NCBI RefSeq assembly: GCF_000231115.1
Contig: NW_006889840.1
Span: 49,575 to 113,574 of the forward strand
Origin: Vittaforma corneae ATCC 50505
Taxonomy: Eukaryota; Microsporidia; Nosematidae
Length of the DNA stretch: 64,000 bases
Direction of reading: 5' to 3'
Part shown: positions 28,756 through 37,727 of the stretch, piece after piece
Numbering within the stretch: the first letter of the stretch is position 1
Layout: each line of letters begins with the position of its first letter
The notes under the pieces: model-generated
Databases searched by the model: none
Seen by the model: the letters and a program-made list of their open reading frames with translations, nothing else
What the model was told of the DNA's origin: nothing
Program-made: the position numbers and the translations under genes

Positions 28756-29955
28756 ATGAGCCCAAAAGTGAATTACACCTTTACAAGTCAATTTCAGAGA
28801 CTGAAGGTGGGAGCGGCTTGCAATGCCAATGAAAAATTGAAAATAGAGCCAAGCACATTAAAGAATAGCGATTCATTTATTTTCAGCTCGAGCGAATGCC
28901 CAGTTTTCCAAAGAGCACAGTTAACTGAAATCAAGAAAATCCCAACCGTCTGGAAAGAAACATTCAAAATCCAGTTGGATTCTGCCATAGAGTACATGCC
29001 GTGTGATTCGATAGGCCTTCTCGTTCCGAACTCTGACCAAATTGTGGATGGGATTTGTAAATACTGCAAGTTCGATAATCAGAGGCTGAAAATTGAAAGA
29101 AAAGGTGCAAACGGCTTTATTTTTGATGGAATGCTGAGGGACTTCATCAAATATAGAATGGATGTTAACACCATTCCGAAGAAGAAGTTCCTTCTGGAGC
29201 TTTCAAAAAGTTCTAAAAAGAAAAATGAGCTGGAGTATATTTGCAGTTCTGAAGGCTCAAGAGATTACATGAGTATCGGGCTTAGAATGAGTACTTTGCT
29301 AGATATTTTAGAGGAGTTTGAGTGTGAGCCCACGCCTGAGGAGTTTCTTCTGCACTGTGAGATTCTTAAACCAAGATATTACAGCTTGATTCATGAAAAA
29401 GGTCCTGCAGAAATTCTTCTAGGCGTCATTTCAAAGCCCATTGACGGTGAAGTCGTTTATGGTCATGTTTCAAGGTTTATAATGGAAATCTACACAGAAA
29501 AGCTTAGACTGTTATCAGACAGACCTGACACAGATGCATCTTGTTCAATACCCATAGAATACTGCATTAGACAAAATAAGCTTTTTGAGGGATTTTCTTC
29601 CAAAAACGTTGTTTGTTTTTGCACTGGAACGGGCATTGCTCCCTTTATTTCATTTTACAGAAGATTTCTGTTAACAGGCACTGTTGAGAGATTAAAACTG
29701 GTGTATGGTTTTAGATTTGACCAGGATAATCTTCTTAACTACTACGATGTCAACTGCGACGATGTGACACTGGCCAAATCTAGCATGGGAATGCATGTCT
29801 ATGATTTTGTAGACGCAATATCAGAGTTCCAAAACGACTGCAATGTATTTATATGTGGAAACATGAAAATGCAAAGAGACTTATTCCTTAGGATAAAATC
29901 AAGATACCCAAATCTTGTCGAAAACAAAAGGATTTACTTTGATAACTGGACATGA
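28756..29955 (+). CDS. Diflavin reductase-like FAD/NADPH protein lacking the FMN domain
   Basis: The 399-residue protein starts at 28756 (MSPKVNYTF) with CCC about 14 bases upstream. The FAD-binding part ends in the signature RYYSLIHE (family RxYSI/A). The NADPH-binding part has FCTGTGIAPFISFYRRF (GTGIAPF), then FICGNMKMQRDL (C-G-x-x-x-M) and the end IYFDNWT, whose tryptophan replaces the terminal W stacking on FAD. This is the ferredoxin-NADP reductase-type half found in P450 reductase, Tah18 and Met-synthase reductase. All of these normally have an N-terminal flavodoxin (FMN) domain, which is absent; the segment before residue 100 is connecting-domain-like. Tah18 in cytosolic Fe-S assembly is one candidate role. 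Confidence 0.65.
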   Translation: MSPKVNYTFTSQFQRLKVGAACNANEKLKIEPSTLKNSDSFIFSSSECPVFQRAQLTEIKKIPTVWKETFKIQLDSAIEYMPCDSIGLLVPNSDQIVDGICKYCKFDNQRLKIERKGANGFIFDGMLRDFIKYRMDVNTIPKKKFLLELSKSSKKKNELEYICSSEGSRDYMSIGLRMSTLLDILEEFECEPTPEEFLLHCEILKPRYYSLIHEKGPAEILLGVISKPIDGEVVYGHVSRFIMEIYTEKLRLLSDRPDTDASCSIPIEYCIRQNKLFEGFSSKNVVCFCTGTGIAPFISFYRRFLLTGTVERLKLVYGFRFDQDNLLNYYDVNCDDVTLAKSSMGMHVYDFVDAISEFQNDCNVFICGNMKMQRDLFLRIKSRYPNLVENKRIYFDNWT

Positions 29956-30043
29956 ACAAATAAAAGATTTAGCTTTACAGTTCAATTTAATAACCACATT
30001 CTACTACAAAACGAGGCTTGCTCATAACGGTAGTCTGGCGCTC

Positions 30044-31375
30044 TTATCTTTTATATTTGAATATGACGGCTATAATGATTGCAATAACCAAAACCAGAAT
30101 CGATGCAGTTTTGAGGACTAAGTGAGTTGATGTTGAGTATTTCTTGCATCCTATTTCACCTGTAAGAATACAAAAATAAATCTTAGAGTCGTCAAGGCCC
30201 ACGCCTGATATTGGAATTGTAGCCACACTGTGCTTCTGTGAATACACTCCATCAACATAAATAATGACATCGCCCTGTGCAGTAGCAACACATGTTGTGT
30301 CATTGAATTGTGCAATGGCTGTTATCTTCGGAAGCTCATACCTTTTACTTGACTGGTCTATAAAATATAGATGTCCCTCCTTCTCCCTATTGGCAAAAAA
30401 GATTATTCGGCTCTTTTGCACAATAAAATTAGACAATTTGCCTTCAATTTCATACTTCTGATTATGGAAAACAAAAGTGTTCTTATCATTTTCGTTGATC
30501 ACTTTGTGGATCGAGTTTCCAAAAATGAAAAACTTAAACCAATCCTCTGGAATATCCTGGGTGCAGTGATCGTTGAGTGCGACCACCTCATCTTTCTTCT
30601 TGTACAGTTTGTAAACATATTCTTCTGCCAGATTCTCGGTGTCTTCATGGAATTTTTTAATTTTGAAGTTTAAGGTAGGCTTATTCTGGTGGATGATGTT
30701 GTGAAATCCAGCAATAATGTTATTTTTTAGTAAAATCAAATGTTCAGACAAGTGTGCCTGCCTGATTTTATTATTTGACACACAGCATAAGCTGAACTTC
30801 CCATCAAATCGAAGAAGATAGAAGTTCTTGTCACCAATCCCAGCCACAAAAATAGGATTCTTTTGAAGACTGCTTAGTACTTCCTTTTTGGTTCTAGTGT
30901 CTCCTTCGTTTTTGTTTTCACTACCATCGCCACCTGTCTTACTTTTATTGTCATCGCCATTTTTGCTAACAATATTTTCGTTTTCTGCTTCTTCGTTTAC
31001 GCTTTGGATGTCATTTTTATTACCATCTTCCATCGCGCCTTTCTCCTCACTTGTAGTGGATAATTCTTCAGCACAAGCATCTTCACTATCACTCGGGTCG
31101 AACTCTTCAGCAATAGCAGGCCTTTCTCTAATCAACAGCCTTTCCATTTGACCATCCTGTTCTTCCTCACAAGATGTATAAACTTGAAGATGAAGTATAA
31201 AATCATCAGTTTGGAAGAAATCTTCAAAATCCCCTAGTTCCTTGGAAATATTCTCCTTTCTAAACGCAACAACACCGTTTTGTTTTCCATAATCCTTGTT
31301 TCCGCCGCCTCCTGCAACAAATACATAGTTTTTTGTCGTCTTTAGAGTGAATGTTGGGAAATCAACGCAAGTCAT
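30044..31375 (-). CDS. Sec12-like Sar1 exchange factor
   Basis: ATG 31375 (MTCVDFPTF) has CCC three bases upstream; an ATG ten codons upstream (31405) lacks it. The 443-residue protein has the N-terminal signature YVFVAGGGGNKDYGKQNGVV, the GGGG potassium-binding loop of the Sec12/PREB beta-propeller. A long acidic Ser/Glu insertion (about residues 90-165) follows, then further propeller strands (IAQFNDTTCVATAQGDVII, SVATIPISGVGLDDSKIYF). The C-terminus has one membrane span (LKTASILVLVIAIIIAVIF) followed by KYKR. This is the topology of Sec12: cytosolic propeller with one tail span in the ER. It activates Sar1 to start COPII budding. Confidence 0.72.
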   Translation of the reverse strand: MTCVDFPTFTLKTTKNYVFVAGGGGNKDYGKQNGVVAFRKENISKELGDFEDFFQTDDFILHLQVYTSCEEEQDGQMERLLIRERPAIAEEFDPSDSEDACAEELSTTSEEKGAMEDGNKNDIQSVNEEAENENIVSKNGDDNKSKTGGDGSENKNEGDTRTKKEVLSSLQKNPIFVAGIGDKNFYLLRFDGKFSLCCVSNNKIRQAHLSEHLILLKNNIIAGFHNIIHQNKPTLNFKIKKFHEDTENLAEEYVYKLYKKKDEVVALNDHCTQDIPEDWFKFFIFGNSIHKVINENDKNTFVFHNQKYEIEGKLSNFIVQKSRIIFFANREKEGHLYFIDQSSKRYELPKITAIAQFNDTTCVATAQGDVIIYVDGVYSQKHSVATIPISGVGLDDSKIYFCILTGEIGCKKYSTSTHLVLKTASILVLVIAIIIAVIFKYKR

Positions 31376-31798
31376 TTGGGTTTTAAAAATGGAATGCCAA
31401 AACATTTCAGTAAAACACAGTGTTTGAACGTAAAAAATTGACTAGGATGGAATATAGAATGTGAAACATCGTGCAACGTTATGAACCAGTACCTGTTCGT
31501 ATTGAATCACTACTATTGCTTTAAGCAATTAGTTTGCCATGCCTGCATTTCAAAGTTTAGTCATGGAGCAGCAATGCGGGTTGCAAAGCTTTCTTTGTGT
31601 TGAGATCGCGTCCGCTTGTGTTGGTGCATTTTACCTGTAAACAAACATTTTTGATCTGTCATTAACTAAAACAGACTTGGACGCATAGTATTATACAAAT
31701 AGCATATGGCTTAAAATTTATCAGCTATGCAGTTTATATGTTTAGGCATTGGCAGCTTTGTTGGTGTGTCTCTTTTGTCTTAACAAAATTTTAAGACC
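31376..31798. other. Divergent intergenic region between Sec12-like and MYST genes
   Basis: About 420 bases with no ORF or RNA gene seen. Confidence 0.5.
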
Positions 31799-32901
31799 AT
31801 GGATCCAAATGAAATAGCAGTGGGAAGTAAAGTGCCAATAATAAGCCCCGTGGGCCAAGAAAACCAAATAAAAGTGCGAAATAATATCCAAGAAACATGA
31901 GGATGGCAGGCTCATGTTTTACATACACTACATAGGACTCAATAGGAGATATGACAAATGGATTGAGAGTTCAGAACTAATTTTGAACAACCCTTCCGAG
32001 ATAGAACTCCCCAGAAAGAAAAAAAAGTTTGAGGAGAAGGCACCACCGACAGAAAATAAACACACAACACCAAGATCTCATTTAGAAGATGAGTTTCGGA
32101 TTAAAAACATAGACAAAATCTGTATCAGAAACTACCTTGTTGATACATGGTATTTTAGTCCATATCCAAAGGATGTTATTAGAAATGGAACTGTCTATCT
32201 GTGCGAATTTTGTCTGTACTACTTTTCAACACAGGAACAGCTCAGTGAACACTGTTTAGGATGTGAGCTAAGACATCCCCCAGGTACAAAAATATATGAA
32301 GAAGGTGAGCTGAGCTTTTTTGAATTAGATGGCTATATACAGAAGAACTACTGTAGAAATCTAGCACTGTTATCCAAGCTTTTTTTGGATCATAAATCCT
32401 TGTACTATGATGTTGATGTATTTATGTTCTATGTTTTATGTCACAAGGATGAATATGGATATCAAATTGTCGGTTATTTTTCCAAAGAAAAGTGTTCAGA
32501 GCAGGGATACAATCTTGCATGTATTTTGACACTGCCATATGAGCAAAGAAAGGGCTATGGCAAGGTCCTTATTGATTTTTCATACATGCTGTCTAAGAAG
32601 GATAAGAAAATTGCAAGTCCTGAAAAGCCTCTAAGTGACCTGGGGCTTCTTTCGTATCGAGCATATTGGCTTGAGGTAATTTTGGAAGAGCTTGTCCAAT
32701 GTAAGGATATAAGTATAAAAGGCACTATCACAGAAGACGTGCATTACTGAGGAGGACATACTCGGAACATTGATTGCAAATAAAATGATAAAGTACTATG
32801 GAGATGACTTGGTGATAGCGATCGACGACAAGCTTCATTCAAAGATGCTTAAAGGCAGATCAAACAAAGTGAGTGAAGCATTTTTGCTAATAAACTATTG
32901 A
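31799..32901 (+). CDS. ESA1: MYST histone acetyltransferase (Esa1-like), two frameshifts
   Basis: Three frames read as one protein. The first (ATG 31799, MDPNEIAVGSKVPI) gives the start of the chromo-barrel, the second from about 31895 (FYIHYIGLNRRYDKWI) its end, and the third (EEDILGTLIANKMIKYYGDD) the C-terminal helix to TGA at 32899-32901. The middle frame holds the C2HC zinc finger (YLCEFCLYYFSTQEQLSEHC), the acetyl-CoA loop NLACILTLPYEQRKGYG with the catalytic-site cysteine, and the catalytic glutamate in SPEKPLSDLGLLSYRAYW. Total about 365 residues against 445 in yeast Esa1. Breaks lie near 31890-31895 and 32738-32745; each is removed by dropping one base. It acetylates histone H4 in NuA4; an ING-type partner is at 50588. 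Confidence 0.85.
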
Positions 32902-32967
32902 GAAAATGGATGTACTAAGAAGCATGTTAGATCTCTGTCAAAAAGACGTTTTGGTTTGAGAATATCG

Positions 32968-33435
32968 CTATTTAATTGTGGAGTGTCTTGAATCACAAGA
33001 TTCAATGGTTCTGTCTGATTGATTGTCATCACCATCAATTGTTCCATCACTTTCATCAGTGTTGCTTATGCTCTCATCACATCCAACAATGCTTTCTCTG
33101 TCGGAGCTTTTTTCATACAGCTTGTATAGTTCCGACATGCTCACATATACATTAGTATCGCCTTCTGTCGATAGTTTGTCGGGAATTTCATAGAAATATG
33201 CGCCGTAGAAAAAATATATGGTGATCTCGACAGCCAACAATATTGGCTCTGATTTGAGAATGTATATGAGTGGATTGAATGGAATGTATTGTAAAATGTT
33301 TTTAATAATGGCTGTTAGTAGTCCTAGCATGGTAAGGGCAACAAAAATTAAATTTATAAATTTGATAGGTTGGCACAAAACTATTGTACGACTCTTTTCA
33401 ACAGCTATTTCTATAAAAAGACTAAGAATACCCAT
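32968..33435 (-). CDS. Small membrane protein with acidic Ser/Asp-rich tail, unrecognised
   Basis: The frame is open to 33528 but several ATGs compete (33498, 33465, 33435). I prefer 33435, preceded by CACGCC, which avoids closer packing with the EED start at 33511. From there about 155 residues: hydrophobic segments MGILSLFIEIAV, FINLIFVALTMLGLLTAI and ILLAVEITIYFFYGAYF, then a cytosolic-type tail rich in Ser, Asp and Glu (DESDGTIDGDDNQSDRTIES). No family recognised. It is convergent with the MYST gene, 66 bases away. Confidence 0.5.
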   Translation of the reverse strand: MGILSLFIEIAVEKSRTIVLCQPIKFINLIFVALTMLGLLTAIIKNILQYIPFNPLIYILKSEPILLAVEITIYFFYGAYFYEIPDKLSTEGDTNVYVSMSELYKLYEKSSDRESIVGCDESISNTDESDGTIDGDDNQSDRTIESCDSRHSTIK

Positions 33436-33510
33436 TGGCGTGCTGAAAATCGCCAACAAACCCATCTTCTCTTTGAGCCATACCAAGATTTCTTCCATCC
33501 AGACCCAGAT

Positions 33511-34485
33511 ATGTTCAAAGAATTCCACAGTCTAAAGCTGGAGCATCTAAGATGCCTAAAAGAAGTGGGGATAGTCGCAGCATTTGGATACAGAACATGT
33601 ATTGTTATGAACGATGAGCTGGAGACTCTCTGCAGATTTATAGATGCAAATAAGGATGAAAAGTACTACTGTGGAGAGTTCTTTGAAAATAAAATGAGTA
33701 ACTTCTGCTCTCCAAACAAGTATTTTCTGGTTTTGGGTGGTGAAACAGGCGTGATTAAAATATTAGACATACAAGAAGGCGTGCTGGCAACATTTCTTAC
33801 TGGACACACAGGCGCAGTTTGTGATATTAAAATTCTTGGCAACCATATTGTTAGTAGTGGAGAAGACAGCTCAATAAGAATATGGAGCCTGAGGTCTCTT
33901 AAATGCATCGGTGTTTGCGGTGGGATATTTGGGCATAAAGACCATATTCTATCAATCGACATACTATTCGACCGCTCCATGATTGTTAGTTCGGGAACTG
34001 ACTGCGTGATCAAGCAATGGAAAATTGATGATTTTAAAAAGAGATACTTGAATTATGAGCCATTCACCTCATTCAACAATATCCATTGTTGTCCTATCAG
34101 CAAGATTAAGTACTATGGCAATATGATTGTTTCTCTGTGTAACAACACCATCTCCATGGTTTTCAATAACAGAGAGAAGATTGACAGCAGCCTTAACTTC
34201 AACAAAAACGATCCTATTTTTATCGGGAGCATAGATTTATTTAACAACTGTAAAACGTTTGACATTTTGGGACACATTCTTCTAGGAATGGGCAGCAATG
34301 GAGATGTCTACATTTTCGATTTAAGAAGCATAGCGGAGGAGAGCATGCCATTGCTGATGTCCACAAATGTCAATGCTGCCGAAGATTTTATATTTATGAA
34401 TGACCTTCTGTACATTTCATCTGGCAATGCTATTCACAGAATAAAGCTTGATCTTTCGTATTTCAATGACAAGTATACAGTCTAG
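33511..34485 (+). CDS. EED: EED/ESC-like WD-repeat protein (PRC2 subunit)
   Basis: The 324-residue protein starts at 33511 with CCC six bases upstream. The WD repeats follow EED closely in their linkers: FLVLGGETGVIKILDIQEG (EED: LAVAGSRGIIRIINP), FLTGHTGAVCDIKILG (HYVGHGNAINELKFHP), IVSSGEDSSIRIWSLRSLKC (LLSVSKDHALRLWNI), then CGGIFGHKDHILSIDI (FGGVEGHRDEVLSADY), which is characteristic of EED, and IVSSGTDCVIKQWKIDD. EED scaffolds PRC2 and reads H3K27me3. The N-terminal tail and part of the first blade are missing compared with animal EED (441 residues). The putative catalytic partner is encoded 0.85 kb downstream on the other strand. Confidence 0.72.
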   Translation: MFKEFHSLKLEHLRCLKEVGIVAAFGYRTCIVMNDELETLCRFIDANKDEKYYCGEFFENKMSNFCSPNKYFLVLGGETGVIKILDIQEGVLATFLTGHTGAVCDIKILGNHIVSSGEDSSIRIWSLRSLKCIGVCGGIFGHKDHILSIDILFDRSMIVSSGTDCVIKQWKIDDFKKRYLNYEPFTSFNNIHCCPISKIKYYGNMIVSLCNNTISMVFNNREKIDSSLNFNKNDPIFIGSIDLFNNCKTFDILGHILLGMGSNGDVYIFDLRSIAEESMPLLMSTNVNAAEDFIFMNDLLYISSGNAIHRIKLDLSYFNDKYTV

Positions 34486-34612
34486 GAAAAGAACAAGCTA
34501 TCTATCACTTGGAAGAGATCTTATAAGAGTTCTTCATGCCTTAGCAACATCCCACAGTCCAGAAAGATGCTTATAGAGTGGTTTTGGCTAATGCAACAGC
34601 CGTGATTGGAGT

Positions 34613-35221
34613 CTACCTATTAAATATGTATACTAAAATTCCATACGAGGCGATCTTTGAAATTAGTACCGTTGAGCAGATTTTAAGATGATCCTCGTCA
34701 AAGCATTTGAGTGCACAGACATTTGAGCAGCAATTCAATATTTCCAGTATGGCATAAAATTGAATTTCTTTATACTCCCACACTGCAAAAACTATTTTAA
34801 AAAGATTATAAAATGAGCTAAAGTGGATTGAGTAAAGTAATTTGAAAAACGGAACGCTGCCTAGCAGAGTGTAGAGGAGAAGAGTGTAGAATGCTTGGCT
34901 CGTCACCTGGAAAAGAACGTTGCCAAAATATAAATTCACCTCGAGCTCTTCTATTTGCATTTTTGAAATACTCACGTTCGAAAAGTGCAGCAAAATGTTG
35001 GGAATCAGCTGCCAAATGTAAATACAAACAAACCTGTCCAGAGTAATTTTATGGTTGATTAAATAGTGTCGGAACACTTGGTCTTTCAAAAGCAAACAGT
35101 CGATATGCTTGAATGTGTCATTTGCTTGAGTGTACTTGTCTATCTTTTTACCACAGAATGTACATATGATTTTCTTGTTTTCTGAATCCACGCTCCTTCT
35201 TCTACACTCAACACAAAACAT
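34613..35221 (-). CDS. ARV1: Arv1-like ER membrane protein
   Basis: The 202-residue protein starts at 35221 (MFCVEC), with TCCTC just upstream. The Arv1 homology domain is at the N-terminus: CVEC...CTFC with spacing CxxC-18-CxxC, then KKIDKYTQANDTFKHIDCLL and LKDQVFRHYLIN (Arv1: DKY.E.D......d..l.k..ayRHll.N). Four hydrophobic stretches follow in the rest. Arv1 acts in ER sterol and GPI-intermediate transport. The start decision rests on the first ATG with a CC-rich upstream site. It lies between the EED-like and EZH-like genes but has no evident relation to them. Confidence 0.78.
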   Translation of the reverse strand: MFCVECRRRSVDSENKKIICTFCGKKIDKYTQANDTFKHIDCLLLKDQVFRHYLINHKITLDRFVCIYIWQLIPNILLHFSNVSISKMQIEELEVNLYFGNVLFQVTSQAFYTLLLYTLLGSVPFFKLLYSIHFSSFYNLFKIVFAVWEYKEIQFYAILEILNCCSNVCALKCFDEDHLKICSTVLISKIASYGILVYIFNR

Positions 35222-35332
35222 GAGGATTTGTGAATGTTCATAGTTTATTATCAAAAACAGACTTTGTTGGCAGAGGCAGAAGCGGTAATTTTAACGATTT
35301 CGTTAGCATATCTGATGGAAGCAAGCTGTGGC

Positions 35333-36765
35333 TCAGTCTATAATTCCATGCTTTTTCTTTTGGGTGTCTGTGAATTGATAGTCAAATAAAAACTCCTCGC
35401 CTTTGTATATGTCTCTTAGACTGTAAAATACAATCTTGACATTTCCATGTGAAACAAGTATTTTTGACTTAAGGTTTGCATTGGAAACCGAGTGGTTTAT
35501 AAATCTGCTTTTATTGCCCATGAAAAACGAGTCTATAGAATATAAGCAATCAGAATGCTGAAATACCGCATTGAAAAGATAGGAAAGCTTGTTCATCTCG
35601 TAGAAATTTCCCCTCCTTTCGGCCTCCTTATCGGTTATTAGCTCACCTGTGTACTCCACTACAAAACTGTTCGCTGGAACAAACTCTTCGGCAAAAAGGC
35701 CTAATCCATGCTTGGAGGACTTACAGATTGAAGCTTTGCGTGTAATGTGTTGTGCTACTGGCATGTTTTCACATTCCAGCTTGCCCCGCTTGCTAGGCAT
35801 GTGCAGAAATCAGTGCATTCACGATTCGAGAGGTAGCAAACGCAATTTTCATTGCACTTTTTACAGTCGCAAAATATTACATTTGTACAGTTAGAACATT
35901 GACAGAAAGACTCGCACAAAGTTCCGCTAGTGCTGCAGCAGCACTTGCCATTAGAACATCTGCCAGTATGTCTACACGGCTGATAAAACTGTTTTGGATC
36001 TGTGCAATTGTTTGAAAGCGATATGGTTTTCGTATGAGGAATGTTTGATTGGTGGACAAAAGTGCACGGAATAATCGAGTTATGTCTCAGAGATAAAATT
36101 TTACTCACTACACAGGTTTTTAATGCCAGTTTTTTTATTAAAGGATCCGATGAAATTTCATTAAACAGAATTCGAGGCAGCCGCACGGATTCCCGAGGTT
36201 TTCTAGAACAAATACAGCTGCTAACTTCATTATGCTTTACTATCTTGGGATTGTGCCTGCTGTGAATTCCACATCCAAAAACTAAACAAATTGAGCAAAA
36301 TAGGTCGCCGATGTTCAGCTTTGCTTCTCTATTTTTAATTCTGAGGAAATCTTCTCGGTTTCTTCCAAATTGGCTTCGTATGAAGTTCAATGCCTTTTGT
36401 TCGAAACCTTGCTTTTCAAAAATCCTCAAAAACATCAAGTCGATCATGTCATCCCTGTCGAAAGACTTAGAGCCAAACACAGTGCCCTCGAACCATGTAA
36501 TTGACGAGGGTTGTGTTGTGTGCACTGTTGGAACATATCGTAAGATTGGATCCTCCTTTGTAAATAAGTTTATAGGTGTTACTGCCATGAAATTTGATTT
36601 CGGCGATGATGGAATAAATGGAATCACCGACTTGTCTCTTTTGAATATTGGATAATCTATGCCCATTCGCTGTGTGTTTGTATTTACAAATGCGGCATTG
36701 TCTCTTAATAGGAGCGCTGTCAATTGTGTGTATTTGGCTTTTATCTGTCTGTAATGTTCGTGCAT
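35333..36765 (-). CDS. EZH: E(z)/EZH-like SET-domain histone methyltransferase, one frameshift
   Basis: ATG 36765 follows CCC directly. The N-terminal 160 residues are divergent, followed by the pre-CXC zinc site (FCSICLVFGCGIHSRHNP). The CXC domain follows with 16 or more cysteines: FYQPCRHTGRCSNGKC, LCESFCQCSNC and CDCKKCNENCVCYLSNRECT. The frame then ends at 35755, and the SET domain runs in the next frame from about 35790: GLGLFAEEFVPANSFVVEYTG (Tyr of EYTG), GNKSRFINHSVSNANL (NHS) and GEEFLFDYQF (FDY). Adding one G to the four-G run (35787-35784) joins them as CLASGGKLECENM. Total about 470 residues against 746 in human EZH2. The CXC-SET order is typical of EZH, which trimethylates H3K27 in PRC2. 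Confidence 0.82.
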
Positions 36766-37053
36766 GGGATGGCAGCGAGCAAAACTTAATCACACAGTTC
36801 TGCTATGGATTCGATGAGATATACTTGGCCTAGTTCGATTAACAGCCATATTTATGCCTTTAAACTAAGCGTCCAACGATTCTATATTAAAAGCCTATTG
36901 GGCTTTGTTATGTAGTGAAATGTCTATTAAATTTTTAACGGAAAAGTGCTTGGAAAACCGGTTGGAGCGTGTTGGGATAAGACAAGTATGTATGTTTAAC
37001 AAGCTTAATATTTTGCAAAGTGGCTAGTTAATTAACAATTTATTGTGAAATAT

Positions 37054-37727
37054 TTAGTGCATGCAGAAATTAGCTTCCGGCTTAATATTATATTTTTCTA
37101 TAAGTTTTTTTTTGATGCAAATTCGCTTTCCGTCGCTATGTTCAAAAAATTTCTGGATCTCCTCAATCGGCTCGCCATAGACTTTATACCCACAAAACTT
37201 TCTAACACAGAGCTTTCCTTTGTTGACTCCCACTCTTACTTGGAAAAAGGCTATTTCGCTGTAATGCCAGCAAATAAATCTTTACAAAACTTGATTGCAT
37301 TTTCAAAATGCTGAAAAGCCAGGTGGAAAGAATCTCCTTCGTTGGCAACCATGTGCCCGCCATACCTTTTTAGCAAAGAAAATATCATCTTGTAGTGTGC
37401 AACGATGCACTGTCTCATTTTCAGAGGTTGCTCGTTAAATAGGCGAGTGTTGTCAATGATATCTGTTAAAACTATAACTGGACTTTTGAGAGAAAAGGGC
37501 ACACTCTCATCAGTATTTTTTAAACACTCTTTTTCTTCATTTAAATCTACTTTTGCGCTCATCAGCTTCAAGTCGGATTGCGGTTGGGTTCTAATCTTTT
37601 GCTCATTTGCATTATTTATTCTCAAGACAAAAATAATACTACTGACAATGTAATAAAACTGTCTGTAGACCACTCTAATGATCAGATGCATGAAGCTTGT
37701 GGTTCTGAACCGTGTCTTTTTCAGCAT
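37054..37727 (-). CDS. Class III nucleotidyl cyclase-like protein, degenerate, one frameshift
   Basis: ATG 37727 (MLKKTRFRTTSF) has CCC about 11 bases upstream; the frame is open further but without good starts. One hydrophobic segment (residues about 13-33, HLIIRVVYRQFYYIVSSIIF) precedes the cyclase domain. That domain has VIVLTDIIDNTRLF (metal Asp in TDI), LKRYGGHMVANEGDSFHLAF (EGDxF) and, in a second frame after about 37260, FFQVRVGVNKGKL (vRiGIhtG) and CGYKVYGEPIEEIQK, ending at 37054. In active cyclases the last site reads YGxxVNxAAR; here the Asn and Arg are Glu and Lys. The pattern resembles the catalytic domain of fungal Cyr1. The frame shift near 37258-37263 needs one base added. Function may be lost or regulatory. 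Confidence 0.65.

Noticed and set aside
33370..33510. Upstream extension of the EED-like ORF
   Set aside because: Non-ATG start, no similarity to EED, and it overlaps the antisense membrane-protein frame; the CCC motif marks 33511.
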